A DNA stretch of 64,000 nt from Sinohyriopsis cumingii (taxonomy: Eukaryota > Mollusca > Bivalvia > Unionida > Unionidae), in assembly GCA_028554795.2 (NCBI GenBank), contig CM068838.1, positions 124,069,928 to 124,133,927 on the forward strand, read 5' to 3'. Position numbers and translations under genes: made by a program. The stretch's first letter is position 1, and every line of letters begins with the position of its first letter. Below the pieces are notes generated by a model that saw nothing but the letters and a program-made list of their open reading frames with translations, did not search any database and was not told the DNA's origin. Positions 53,025 through 61,964 of the stretch are shown piece after piece.

Positions 53025-56000
53025 ATGAAACGATCCCATTCATTCGAGAAGAAAGAAGAAGAAAGTAAGAGGCAGAAACGTGATCTATCGCCTAGTACCA
53101 GGGCTGAAATCTTGGCACAAATTCATGCCAGTGATTTTGAAGAGGACATGAGTGAACCAGAATCCGAACCCTCTAAACCAAATTCACCACCCTTTGTCAA
53201 CCCTGAAAAGTACTATTCCATTCGAGAGACGGAAAAGCGCTCCTCTAGAAAATTTAGAACCACGGCTTACAAATACACGGTGAAGTTTAAAGATTTCAAG
53301 TCCGAAGTACCGTTAGAGAAAGCAGAAGTGTTCATCACTGAGGTGTGGGATTCTTTGCTCACTGCACTTAAGCGACAATGTCAACCCAAAGAAGACGATC
53401 GCTTGAGACTTTCCATACAACACGACGGTTTGAAATCCCCTGTTTGGATCGAGTTTAGCACCCCTGCAGAATTGACTGCTTCCAAAGTCATGGACAAGAT
53501 TCAACACGTACAACAATCTAATGATCAGTTTGACATCACCGATGGTAAAGCCACACTGGACATGACCCACGTCTCTCCTCCTCAAGGGACAGGACGCAAA
53601 AAGATGTTATTGGTGGACGACCTTCGCAACACCAAAACGAGTCTCGTCCGAATTAACAACCCTCATGACCAGATGTGTTTAGCCCGTGCCATCGTGGTGG
53701 GACGAACCTATGCCAACAAGAACGACACGGTAGAATGGAAAAGAACCTGGAAAACTATTCAACGATCCGATCGAGCCAAACAACGAAGCGAAGCAGAACT
53801 CCTGTTACAACAAGCCGGACTGTCCAAAGACACACCCTGTGGCATTCCTGAGATGCAAAAATTGCAAGATACCCTAGCTCCACGATACACCTTGAAAGTA
53901 CACCCTCAAGAAGTGCGCGGACCTCTGTTGTTTCGAGGCCAAGATTTTAAGGACGGAAAATACATTCACCTTTATCATCACGATGAACATTTCGATACCA
54001 TTACCAGTATCACCGGATTCCTGAGATACAGATATTACTGTGAGAAATGTGACCATGGTTATAACAATCGAGAGCAACACAAGCATTGTGGATCGAAATG
54101 CTCAGGATGTTTGGCCTCTTCACCCTGTCTGAGCGAAGAACCAGTGCCTTGTTCCACTTGTCTGTGCACGTTTGTCAGCCCTACCTGTTACCAACAACAT
54201 CTGAAAACGCAAGGTTCACAGAAGAAATGCGCTTGTCAACTCCTGAGATTGTGCCCTACGTGTGAACAAGTCATACGTACCAATAATACCAAGGCACACG
54301 TATGTTCAGGAAAGAAAAAATGTCACATTTGTCACCACATCGTGGACTTGGAACACCAATGTTACGTGCAAAAATACCAACCCCCACCAGAGAAAGAGGA
54401 CGGTCACAAGAAGAAAGGCAATTTCATCTTTTTCGATTTCGAATGCATGCAAGAGACCGGCATTCACATTCCTAATTTCTGCGTGGCTCATCGAGCGTGC
54501 GAGAAGTGCATTCAAGAACCTATCTTCAGTCATTGCCCTCACTGCAGCAAGATTCCCGGAGGGCGTGAAAAAATCTTTCGGGGACCTAACACGTTAGCCG
54601 ATTTTGCCCAATGGGTCTTAGACCCCGTCGAAAAGACGTGGAGCCAAGAGGACATCGAACGTTACGGAGATTGTCATCGTCATGCCACGGTGATGGCTCA
54701 CAATTTCTCCGGATACGATGGACAGTTTCTTCTCAGATACTATACGGAACAAGGCACCGAGCGTCCTAAAGTGACTTTGAACGGAGCCAAAATCATTTTC
54801 ATGCAAGTGGGACAAGTACAGTTTAAAGATTCGATGAGTTACTTGGCCATGCCTTTGAGTCGAATGCCTAAAACGTTTGGAATGACAGAAATGGCTAAAG
54901 GGTACTTTCCACACTTTTTCAATACGGAAGCCAATCAACATGCCGTTCTACCCCATTTACCTGAGGCTCACTATTACGACCCCGACAACATGCGTACCGA
55001 ACAACGAGAAGCTTTCTACGCTTGGTACCAGGCTCATGCCTCTGACCCCTTCGACTTTCAGGAAGAAATGTTAAAGTATTGTCGTTCCGACGTGGACATT
55101 TTACGACGTTGCTGTGGAAAATTTCGAGAACTGTTCATGGAACACGGAGGGGTGGATCCTTTGAAAGAAGCTTGCACCATTGCCAAAGCGTGTTCCTTAG
55201 TGTATCGACAACGATTCATGCCTGAAAAGACCGTGGCTGTCATCAGTCCTCAAACGACCCACTATGTCAAGCGTCAATACTCGGTCAAAGCCCTACGTTG
55301 GTTACATTACTTGTGCGACAAGGAAGACAAGTGGATTCAGCATGCCCGCAACGGAGGGGGCGAAAAGACCATCGGAACGTATTCGGTAGATGGCTGGGAC
55401 TTAGAAAACCCCAAGATCGTGTACGAGTTTAACGGTTGCTTATTTCACGGATGTCCCGTCTGTTACCCTGACCGTGGTACTAAAAATCAGTTTTTGCAAC
55501 GAACCATGGAAGACTTGTACCAGGACACTTGTCAGCGACGCCTAAAGTTAGAACAGCAAGGATACCAAGTGGTGGAAATGTGGGAACACGAATACGATCA
55601 CCGCTTGAAAACCGATCCCGAGTTTAAACGCCTCGTGGAAAGTTACCAGTTCATGGACCCGCTGAACCCGAGGGATAGTTTGTACGGAGGAAGGACCAAT
55701 GCCACCTGTTTGCTGTACCAAGCCGACGAAGAGAAAGGAGAAGAAATCAAATACTTGGATGTGTGTTCGCTGTATCCCTACGTGTGCAAATATTGTCGCT
55801 TTCCTGTAGGGCACCCGCAATTGCTGACGGAACACATCGACCTGAAAAACATTCGACAATACGAAGGCTTGATCAAGTGCAAAGTTTTGCCTCCCACGAA
55901 CCTATACCATCCCGTCTTACCTCACCATTGTCAAGGCAAACTGATGTTTCCCTTGTGCCGTACTTGTGCCGAAACGTGCAACCAAGATCAGCCTTGTCAG

Positions 56001-57062
56001 CACACCCAGGAAGAACGGGCCTTGACGGGAACCTGGGTCAGCGTAGAATTGTTCAAAGCTCTGGACATGGGATACCAACTGTTAGAAGTGTACGAAATTT
56101 GCCACTTTCCCAAGACACAACAATACCACAAGGGTGACCCTACTCAGAAAGGCATTTTCGCCGACTACGTGGATGCCTTTTTGAAACTGAAGCAAGAAGC
56201 CAGCGGCTATCCTTCCTGGTGTCACACTCCCGAAGACCAAATACAATTCAAAGAGAAATACTACGAACAAGAAGGCATCTCTTTAGACCACATCGAGAAA
56301 AACGAAGGCAGGCGATCGTTTGCCAAAGTGATGTTAAATTGCTTGTGGGGTAAAATGGCACAACGACCGTGTTTACCCAAGACGGAATATTTGACAGAAC
56401 CTTCCCGCTACTTCCAGATGATTCACGACAAAACCAAATACATGAAACACGTGGACGTCGTTCGAGAGAATTTGATCTTGGTCAATTATGAAGAAGATCT
56501 GGACTTTGTACAAGACGACCCTTTTGGAAATGTCATCATTGCGGCTTACGTGACAGCTCATGCTCGCTTAAAATTGTACGAAGCTTTAGAACTGTTAGAA
56601 GAACGCGTCCTGTACTTTGACACGGACAGTTGCATTTACATCCATCACCCGATTCAACATCACCCTAACATCGAAGGAGACCGTTTAGGAGCCTGGACAG
56701 ACGAGCATCCCGACGACAAGATTCTAAGTTTCGTCAGTGGCGGTCCCAAAAATTACGGCTACGAATACCGGGACAAACAAGGAGAAGTGCACACGACGTG
56801 CAAAGTGAAAGGACTGACTTTGAATTATCGTACCAGTCGAGTGGTCAATTTTGGGGTATTGAAAGAAGCCTTGCAATCGGGAGAGGATGGAAACTTTAAA
56901 GTGACCACCTATCAACCGAACAAGATTGTACGTTTACCCACTCACCACATCGTCAGTCGGCCCTTGGAAAAAGTCTATCAAATCGTGTACCAGAAGCGAG
57001 TTCGACTTCCCAATCATTTCACCTTACCGTATGGACACGTTGGTATAAAACATTGGTTGTAA
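53025..57062 (+). CDS. Protein-primed family B DNA polymerase (pPolB)
   Basis: 1345 aa, in the range of Polinton polymerases. N-terminal ~330 residues without known domain; residues about 335-455 are Cys/His-rich (several CxxC pairs, probable zinc binding); 3'-5' exonuclease motifs follow with D471/E473 (FDFEC), N560...D565 (HNFSGYD) and Y685...D689 (YCRSD); the palm has D912 in DVCSLYP, a KVMLNCLWGK motif and D1199/D1201 in DTDS. Replicates the element DNA from protein-primed ends, which fits the inverted termini. A second CxxC-rich insert lies just after the first exonuclease motif. The gene end contains the TATA box of the next gene. Confidence 0.95.
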   Translation: MKRSHSFEKKEEESKRQKRDLSPSTRAEILAQIHASDFEEDMSEPESEPSKPNSPPFVNPEKYYSIRETEKRSSRKFRTTAYKYTVKFKDFKSEVPLEKAEVFITEVWDSLLTALKRQCQPKEDDRLRLSIQHDGLKSPVWIEFSTPAELTASKVMDKIQHVQQSNDQFDITDGKATLDMTHVSPPQGTGRKKMLLVDDLRNTKTSLVRINNPHDQMCLARAIVVGRTYANKNDTVEWKRTWKTIQRSDRAKQRSEAELLLQQAGLSKDTPCGIPEMQKLQDTLAPRYTLKVHPQEVRGPLLFRGQDFKDGKYIHLYHHDEHFDTITSITGFLRYRYYCEKCDHGYNNREQHKHCGSKCSGCLASSPCLSEEPVPCSTCLCTFVSPTCYQQHLKTQGSQKKCACQLLRLCPTCEQVIRTNNTKAHVCSGKKKCHICHHIVDLEHQCYVQKYQPPPEKEDGHKKKGNFIFFDFECMQETGIHIPNFCVAHRACEKCIQEPIFSHCPHCSKIPGGREKIFRGPNTLADFAQWVLDPVEKTWSQEDIERYGDCHRHATVMAHNFSGYDGQFLLRYYTEQGTERPKVTLNGAKIIFMQVGQVQFKDSMSYLAMPLSRMPKTFGMTEMAKGYFPHFFNTEANQHAVLPHLPEAHYYDPDNMRTEQREAFYAWYQAHASDPFDFQEEMLKYCRSDVDILRRCCGKFRELFMEHGGVDPLKEACTIAKACSLVYRQRFMPEKTVAVISPQTTHYVKRQYSVKALRWLHYLCDKEDKWIQHARNGGGEKTIGTYSVDGWDLENPKIVYEFNGCLFHGCPVCYPDRGTKNQFLQRTMEDLYQDTCQRRLKLEQQGYQVVEMWEHEYDHRLKTDPEFKRLVESYQFMDPLNPRDSLYGGRTNATCLLYQADEEKGEEIKYLDVCSLYPYVCKYCRFPVGHPQLLTEHIDLKNIRQYEGLIKCKVLPPTNLYHPVLPHHCQGKLMFPLCRTCAETCNQDQPCQHTQEERALTGTWVSVELFKALDMGYQLLEVYEICHFPKTQQYHKGDPTQKGIFADYVDAFLKLKQEASGYPSWCHTPEDQIQFKEKYYEQEGISLDHIEKNEGRRSFAKVMLNCLWGKMAQRPCLPKTEYLTEPSRYFQMIHDKTKYMKHVDVVRENLILVNYEEDLDFVQDDPFGNVIIAAYVTAHARLKLYEALELLEERVLYFDTDSCIYIHHPIQHHPNIEGDRLGAWTDEHPDDKILSFVSGGPKNYGYEYRDKQGEVHTTCKVKGLTLNYRTSRVVNFGVLKEALQSGEDGNFKVTTYQPNKIVRLPTHHIVSRPLEKVYQIVYQKRVRLPNHFTLPYGHVGIKHWL
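57044..57050 (+). promoter_or_regulatory. TATA box inside the polymerase gene end
   Basis: GTATAAAAC, 43 bp before the BIR protein 1 start. Confidence 0.55.
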
Positions 57063-57086
57063 GAGGATAGTTACCCCACCAGAAAG

Positions 57087-57545
57087 ATGACTTCGCCACA
57101 GCAAGAATCGAGTGAGAAACCCGATGAGAACTCCAAGTTCAAACCCTACCATTTTCCAGTCTTCTTACCTGACTATTGTGATTGTGCCCGTCGATTGGAC
57201 ACGTTTCAGAAATGGCCTACGGATAGGGAAGGATTACCTTCTTCGCATGTTTTAGCTAGAACAGGATTTGTCTACTTGGGACCTGAGTCAGGATTGGGAT
57301 ACGAGGTACAGTGTTTCGCTTGCGGACTGAAGTTACGAATGGATCTATGTATCTATAAAGATTCAGCTATTCTGGAGCATACTCAATGGTCTCCGAATTG
57401 CCCTTACCTTTCTATGGCCTTTCCATCCATCACACTACGGTACAATGTTGACGGTACCTTAGAGACGGTACCTTCCAGAACAGGACATAAAAAACGTAAA
57501 AAAGGAAAGATGTACAAGTTGGAGACTGCATTGAGACTAGTATAA
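57087..57545 (+). CDS. BIR (IAP-repeat) protein 1, 152 aa
   Basis: One BIR domain, residues about 22-110: RLDTFQKWP, LARTGFVYLG, then zinc ligands C76, C79, H98 and C105 (CX2CX18HX6C, slightly longer than the usual X16). The tail is Lys-rich. BIR proteins of the IAP family bind caspases or other IAPs and block apoptosis; no RING is present, so this could be a small decoy-type or survivin-type protein. Its stop codon (57543-57545) lies in the TATA box of BIR protein 2. Confidence 0.8.
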   Translation: MTSPQQESSEKPDENSKFKPYHFPVFLPDYCDCARRLDTFQKWPTDREGLPSSHVLARTGFVYLGPESGLGYEVQCFACGLKLRMDLCIYKDSAILEHTQWSPNCPYLSMAFPSITLRYNVDGTLETVPSRTGHKKRKKGKMYKLETALRLV

Positions 57546-57549
57546 AAAA
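57541..57549 (+). promoter_or_regulatory. TATA box overlapping the BIR 1 stop codon
   Basis: GTATAAAAAAGG; the TAA of the upstream gene is inside it. About 60 bp before the BIR 2 start. Confidence 0.6.
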
Positions 57550-57604
57550 GGGGCTATGGTCAAGATCGATAGTTCATTGTGACTACCAAGACCGAGCGAA
57601 CAAG

Positions 57605-58342
57605 ATGAATACTTTGAAAAAGACATCGTTCCAGTTTGGGGATTGTAAAAAAGTTGTATCTTCCTCTAGTGTGACTAATACTGGATGGATAAGACCCATG
57701 CATTGCGACGGAAAATGTCCGGAAGGAAACTGCGATTGTCCATGTGGTTACCATTGTAATTGCGTAACGGAGTTTGCAGACGAGTGCGATTGTGAGCCTT
57801 GCGATGGGACCGATGCTGCACGTTGTGACCTGAGTGATGCCGTAAAGCATCATGGGAACTTTGTTTTCACTGCCCCTGTCATGGAAAGTGATGCTGTGCG
57901 TGTCAAACCTGAGGGATGCGAAAGCGATGCCGCTCGTCCTCTTAGACATTTTACCGGGTTTAAAGGGGAATGTTCACCTTCACGTCTACCCCCCTACGGA
58001 TGTCATCCAGCCCTGAGCAAACTCCTGTTCCTGTCACCCAACCCTTATCGAAACGAACCTGTGAAAGACGAATATTCGTTTCCTGTGCGTTTGTCGGAAT
58101 ACTGCGACTTTGAAAATCGTCTTCAATCGTTCAAAGGAAAATGGCCAAAGTATCTGGGAGGACCGACCCCCGAAGAATTAGCCAGAGCCGGATTTTTCTA
58201 CTTGGGCGAAGGAGATAAAGTCAAGTGCTTCAGTTGCGGTGTGTCACTTCACCACTGGGAACCGCAAGATTCGGCCTACGTTGAACATGCTCGATGGTCA
58301 CCGAATTGTCATTACTTACCCTTAGTGGGACCGAGACATTGA
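57605..58342 (+). CDS. BIR (IAP-repeat) protein 2 with Cys-rich head, 245 aa
   Basis: C-terminal BIR domain (residues about 155-240): NRLQSFKGKWP, LARAGFFYLGEGD, C208, C211, H228, C235 with exact CX2CX16HX6C spacing and the Trp after the second Cys pair (LHHWE). The N-terminal ~80 residues are Cys-rich (GNCDCPCGYHCNC, CDCEPCDG), possibly a separate zinc-binding or disulfide region. Adjacent to BIR protein 1 but not a close copy of it. Expected to act against host cell death, by family. Confidence 0.85.
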   Translation: MNTLKKTSFQFGDCKKVVSSSSVTNTGWIRPMHCDGKCPEGNCDCPCGYHCNCVTEFADECDCEPCDGTDAARCDLSDAVKHHGNFVFTAPVMESDAVRVKPEGCESDAARPLRHFTGFKGECSPSRLPPYGCHPALSKLLFLSPNPYRNEPVKDEYSFPVRLSEYCDFENRLQSFKGKWPKYLGGPTPEELARAGFFYLGEGDKVKCFSCGVSLHHWEPQDSAYVEHARWSPNCHYLPLVGPRH

Positions 58343-58370
58343 AGAAACTTTTTACCATAATCATCTGTTC

Positions 58371-58826
58371 ATGGATACTTTACAAGAGAACATTCGTGCT
58401 TTGCCTGTGGAGTTGAGAGAACGCATTTATCGAGAGCTGGTCAAAATACAAGTGAAACGTAAAGAACAATTGCATCCGATACGTCACCGGTGTTTGAACC
58501 ACTGGTACCTTCAGGCTATACAAGGACTGATTCAATTGAAAGTGTTCCATTGGACAGACATTGATCAACGACCTCCTGGTTATAAAAAGGAATGGTTTGG
58601 TATTGACGATTCTATCTACTACATTGTAAACGTACTGCATCGAATTCCAGAGGAAGAGTTAACGAATTACAAACTTTTTGAACACAATGTCAACTTGGTG
58701 AAAGAGGAAACTTCTGAACGAATTGTAATGTGTAGATTAGTGACTCAACGATTTAAATTCGACACTGAAGTGAAACCATGTTTGTGCAAAGAGTACATTT
58801 CTTGTGTCAGACCAAAGAGGATTTAG
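58371..58826 (+). CDS. F-box-like tandem gene, member 1 (Polinton 2), 151 aa
   Basis: MDTLQENIRALPVELRERIY...ELVKIQVKRKEQL. The LPxELRERIYREL start resembles an F-box helix, the part of F-box proteins that binds Skp1 and recruits an SCF ubiquitin ligase; only this N-terminal piece is similar, so the assignment is tentative. The remainder (WTDIDQRPPGYKKEW, IPEEELTNY) has no known family. Paralogue of the next gene. Confidence 0.6.
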   Translation: MDTLQENIRALPVELRERIYRELVKIQVKRKEQLHPIRHRCLNHWYLQAIQGLIQLKVFHWTDIDQRPPGYKKEWFGIDDSIYYIVNVLHRIPEEELTNYKLFEHNVNLVKEETSERIVMCRLVTQRFKFDTEVKPCLCKEYISCVRPKRI

Positions 58827-58838
58827 TATGACCTATTC

Positions 58839-59357
58839 ATGGATACTTTACAAGAGAACATTCGTGCTTTGCCTGTGGAGTTGAGAGAACGCATTTACCG
58901 AGAGCTGGTCAAAATACAAGTGAAACGTAAAGAACAATTGCATCCGATACGTCACCAGATCTTTAACCACTGGTACCTGAATGGTATAAGAGAACTGATT
59001 CGTCAGAAATTCTTTCAATGGTCAGACATTGTTCAAAACTTTGAGGTCGCTAATGATCGACATGTTCATGATTATGGTTACTTCGAGATTCAGCTAGTGC
59101 AATGCATTGAGGAAGACAAGTTAAAGGATTACCAACATATTTCACGTGGAATCTACTTAGAGGAAGAGGAAACACCTAAACGAACTCTGACGTTTCGGTT
59201 ACAGTATGAAAGATTTAGATTCCCTACTGGAGAACGAAGATCTCTGGCTAGAAAGTACGTGTATTGCATCCGAAAAAAAGAGAATATAAAAAGAGGCTGT
59301 CATGCCACGGTTTATGTCACATGTCATCCAACAGATTCCGTGGAAGGAACTCAATGA
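58839..59357 (+). CDS. F-box-like tandem gene, member 2 (Polinton 2), 172 aa
   Basis: First ~45 residues almost identical to member 1, then diverged (FQWSDIVQNFEV, YGYFEIQLVQ, FPTGERRSLARKYVYC). Twelve bases separate it from member 1. The near-identity of the 5' ends with divergent 3' halves suggests local duplication followed by conversion or selection on the second half. TATAAAAAG (59285-59293) lies inside its 3' end. Confidence 0.6.
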   Translation: MDTLQENIRALPVELRERIYRELVKIQVKRKEQLHPIRHQIFNHWYLNGIRELIRQKFFQWSDIVQNFEVANDRHVHDYGYFEIQLVQCIEEDKLKDYQHISRGIYLEEEETPKRTLTFRLQYERFRFPTGERRSLARKYVYCIRKKENIKRGCHATVYVTCHPTDSVEGTQ

Positions 59358-59526
59358 CCATATTCAAACCGTGGATCATTACCATCAATTATTACAAGAA
59401 CTGTATCCATTCAATTTGGGACGACAAGTGGTGTGTGTCTTAGTGACTTGTTTTCTGGGATTTCGTTTACCAGCCGATTCCTTGTGGACTCTTTACGATC
59501 AGTACTTACCACCTCCATGGCCTTAA
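59302..59526 (+). CDS. Small unknown gene a, 74 aa
   Basis: IPWKELNDHIQTVDHYHQLL, then hydrophobic QVVCVLVTCFLGF and ADSLWTLYDQYLPPP. Overlaps the end of the F-box-like gene in another frame and the beginning of gene b. No family recognised. Confidence 0.5.
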   Translation: MPRFMSHVIQQIPWKELNDHIQTVDHYHQLLQELYPFNLGRQVVCVLVTCFLGFRLPADSLWTLYDQYLPPPWP

Positions 59527-59858
59527 ATGGTCACGAAAAACTCCTTTTGTTCAAAGCCTTGCGTTTTCATCTGGATACTTCTCGACCTCAACAGGAAAAA
59601 AAGATTCGTCAACTTTTAGCGACCCAAGACGTGTATGACGATGTGTGTGTAGCTTGTGACTTACACCCTCATTGGACAGATGTTCGTGATTGGAAAAAGG
59701 GGGGTTTTGAGGCTTGGACCCAAGAAGTGGCCCAGTATGCACAAGAGTTGTTCAAGGAAAAAAGTTACTTTTCAACCCGTGTTAGTGACGGTGCCAGAAG
59801 AACCCGTCACCGAGAACAACCACTCGCTTCAGGACAGGACTGTCATGGACATGCCTGA
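59517..59858 (+). CDS. Small unknown gene b, 113 aa
   Basis: From the ATG in CCATGG at 59517 (MALNGHEKLLLFKALRFHL). Mostly helical by composition, with KKIRQLLATQDVYDDVCVAC and FEAWTQEVAQYAQELF, and a basic tail. No family recognised. Overlaps gene a by 10 bp. Confidence 0.5.
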   Translation: MALNGHEKLLLFKALRFHLDTSRPQQEKKIRQLLATQDVYDDVCVACDLHPHWTDVRDWKKGGFEAWTQEVAQYAQELFKEKSYFSTRVSDGARRTRHREQPLASGQDCHGHA

Positions 59859-60066
59859 AAGGTCATTCCGGGAGGACACTTGTGTGACAATACCTCATGT
59901 AGAGACTGTAAGAACATTACACACTGTCCCTAGGACATCTTGGTTAACCAAAACATGTTGTACAGACACTTGTTTATATTCCACTTTGATCGCTTTGCTG
60001 TGTTTTATATTCCTGTACATCACTATTTGGGTTGTATGTATTTTTGTCTTTCGTGTTCATATTTGA
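59845..60066 (+). CDS. Small membrane protein, about 73 aa
   Basis: From the ATG at 59845 (MDMPERSFREDTCV). Single C-terminal membrane span (LIALLCFIFLYITIWVVCIF) with a short FRVHI tail, like a tail-anchored protein. Overlaps the end of gene b in another frame. The hydrophobic end is conserved in Polinton 1. Start uncertain. Confidence 0.45.
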   Translation: MDMPERSFREDTCVTIPHVETVRTLHTVPRTSWLTKTCCTDTCLYSTLIALLCFIFLYITIWVVCIFVFRVHI

Positions 60067-60077
60067 AAAAAACATTC

Positions 60078-60107
60078 AATAAACGTGTTCTGAAAAAAGT
60101 ATATAAA
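60078..60107 (+). promoter_or_regulatory. AATAAA signal next to the ATPase TATA box
   Basis: AATAAA (60078-60083) ends the upstream transcript; TATATAAA (60100-60107) opens the ATPase transcript 49 bp before its ATG. Confidence 0.65.
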
Positions 60108-60155
60108 CTCTTGTCTTGTTTGTTTTTTCGTGTCACAAGTGACATTTCTCATACC

Positions 60156-60899
60156 ATGGCTACCTCTGCTGTCTCTGCTCCCTCTTCCTCTACTGTCAAA
60201 GTCATCGACGAACACTTAGATCGTGCCAGTTGGGAGGCTTTGTATCTTCGCCATCCCTTTAACATGCTCATTGCTGGACCTAGCGGTTCGGGCAAAACCG
60301 AATTCGTCAAACGTTTGATCGAACATAAACATCATTTGATCGATCGACCCCCTCAACGAATCGTGTGGTGTTACAAAGAGTGGCAATCGGCTTACAACCT
60401 CTTGCGAGAAAGTCAAGGCGATTCCATCGTGTTTGTGGAAGGCATTCCTAAAGAAGACGAAGGCATCGTCTCTGACTCCCGTCTAACCCATTTGGTCATT
60501 TTCGACGACATGTTAGGAGAAGACGAAGAAGAAATTAAATTGTGGTTCACGCGCAAAGGGCATCACCGTAATGCCAGTGTCGTTTACATCACCCAAAATT
60601 TGTTTCAACAAAGTAAAGCCCATCGCACCATCAGTCTCAATGCGCATTACGTGGTCTTGTTTAAAAGCCCTCGTGATAAATCGCAAGTGCAAGTCTTAGC
60701 CAAACAGTTAGGAACGCCTTGGCTGACTCAGGCGTACGACGATGCCACTCAAACTCCACACGCCTATTTACTCGTCGATTTGAAACCTACGACCCCCGAG
60801 GATTTGCGATTTCGTACCCACTTGTTTCACCACTGGTGCCAAGACGGAGGGCCTGTCCTGTACACGTCTCCGTCCTCGACTTCATTTCACTCCCCATGA
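60156..60899 (+). CDS. Packaging ATPase (A32/FtsK-HerA type), 247 aa
   Basis: Start at the CCATGG at 60156, after the TATA box; upstream open frame is leader. Walker A GPSGSGKT (residues 41-48), Walker B LVIFDDML, a sensor-like VVYITQNLF and the conserved HYVVLFKSPRDKSQ. Belongs to the genome-packaging ATPases shared by Polintons, virophages and giant viruses; it would pump element DNA into capsids. Confidence 0.9.
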   Translation: MATSAVSAPSSSTVKVIDEHLDRASWEALYLRHPFNMLIAGPSGSGKTEFVKRLIEHKHHLIDRPPQRIVWCYKEWQSAYNLLRESQGDSIVFVEGIPKEDEGIVSDSRLTHLVIFDDMLGEDEEEIKLWFTRKGHHRNASVVYITQNLFQQSKAHRTISLNAHYVVLFKSPRDKSQVQVLAKQLGTPWLTQAYDDATQTPHAYLLVDLKPTTPEDLRFRTHLFHHWCQDGGPVLYTSPSSTSFHSP

Positions 60900-60906
60900 A
60901 AAAATC

Positions 60907-60914
60907 TATAAAAA
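60907..60914 (+). promoter_or_regulatory. TATA box of the basic core-like gene
   Basis: TCTATAAAAACC, 8 bp after the ATPase stop and about 46 bp before the next ATG. Confidence 0.6.
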
Positions 60915-60952
60915 CCTCAGACCCTTTTTCGTCTGTCTCACACAGTGTGAAC

Positions 60953-61906
60953 ATGACGTCCCTTCAGTCGCATCTTCCCGTCAAATTGATTCGTGCCTTG
61001 TATGGCATCAGCCGAGAAAAAGATCCACAAACACGAGCCCGTGTCTTAGAAGCTAGTCTCAAAGAAGTCTTACGATGGTTCACGGTGACGGCACGTCAAT
61101 TACTCCAAGGAATCATTCAGATTCCTCATCAAACCCAACGCTTTTTCGATCGAAACAAAGTCGCTTTGGTCCAACTGGCCGATCCCCGCATCGACACTCA
61201 AACCAAAAAACAAATCATTTTGAAACCTGGAGGGAGCGGTACTCTAGGAGGGGTCATCATTCGCTCACTCTTAAGATGGGATCCTAATGCCCCCAAAGTT
61301 ATCCCTAAGACAAAAGTTCAACGAAGCCCCAAGAAGAAAAAGAAAAAGACCAAGTCCCCAAGAAGAATAACTTCTCCAGTGGCAGGACCCTCCTCTTACC
61401 AGACACCACCACCATCACCCCGGAAAAAGAAAAGAAGCCCCAAGAAAAAGAAACAGAGAAAAAGTCCCCAGAAAAAGAAAAGTCCACAGAAGAAAACTAG
61501 TCGCAAGAGAGGCACTTCGGCCAGGACGCAACCTTACACTCGCAAGCCACGACCTGCCACAACGTCTCCGGCAGCCTCACGTTTGTCCACTTCTCCGTTG
61601 ATGTCACCAGGAACTGAAGAGTACTTGGAGACGTTGATTACACCAAGAACTTCTCCGTTGATGACCCCCAAAAGAACTTCCCCAGTGGCAGGACCTTCCC
61701 ATTTAGCGGCAGTGGCTGCTGCTCACAAAGTACCTTCTCCCAAAATCAAAGTTCAAGAAAGATCGGGCATGTTACAAAGTTTACTGGATTTGTCCAAGCA
61801 AGAACTGGCTCGATTTAGTCCGTTACGTACCCCTGCACGACGTGTCATGCCTGTCCTCAAACTGATAAAACGTAAAGACAATCAGTGGCGACGCGTTCCA
61901 GTATAA
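60953..61906 (+). CDS. Basic core-like protein, 317 aa
   Basis: Start at 60953 follows a TATA box; earlier in-frame codons overlap the ATPase gene and are unlikely. Helical N-terminal ~70 residues, then KPGGSGTLGGVIIRSLL (a Gly-rich hydrophobic hook seen also in the next protein), then ~130 residues rich in KKKKKK, SPRR and SPQKK, a histone- or protamine-like DNA-binding composition, and a C-terminal LSKQELARFSPLRTPARR helix. Likely a virion DNA-condensing protein; inferred. The stop codon is in the TATA box of the next gene. Confidence 0.65.
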   Translation: MTSLQSHLPVKLIRALYGISREKDPQTRARVLEASLKEVLRWFTVTARQLLQGIIQIPHQTQRFFDRNKVALVQLADPRIDTQTKKQIILKPGGSGTLGGVIIRSLLRWDPNAPKVIPKTKVQRSPKKKKKKTKSPRRITSPVAGPSSYQTPPPSPRKKKRSPKKKKQRKSPQKKKSPQKKTSRKRGTSARTQPYTRKPRPATTSPAASRLSTSPLMSPGTEEYLETLITPRTSPLMTPKRTSPVAGPSHLAAVAAAHKVPSPKIKVQERSGMLQSLLDLSKQELARFSPLRTPARRVMPVLKLIKRKDNQWRRVPV

Positions 61907-61910
61907 AAAA
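61902..61910 (+). promoter_or_regulatory. TATA box overlapping the core-like stop codon
   Basis: GTATAAAAAAGG with the TAA stop at 61904-61906. Confidence 0.6.
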
Positions 61911-61964
61911 GGCCTGTGACCGAGTAGGGTATCAGTGTTTTTAGGTGCTCCTAAAGACTCAAAG

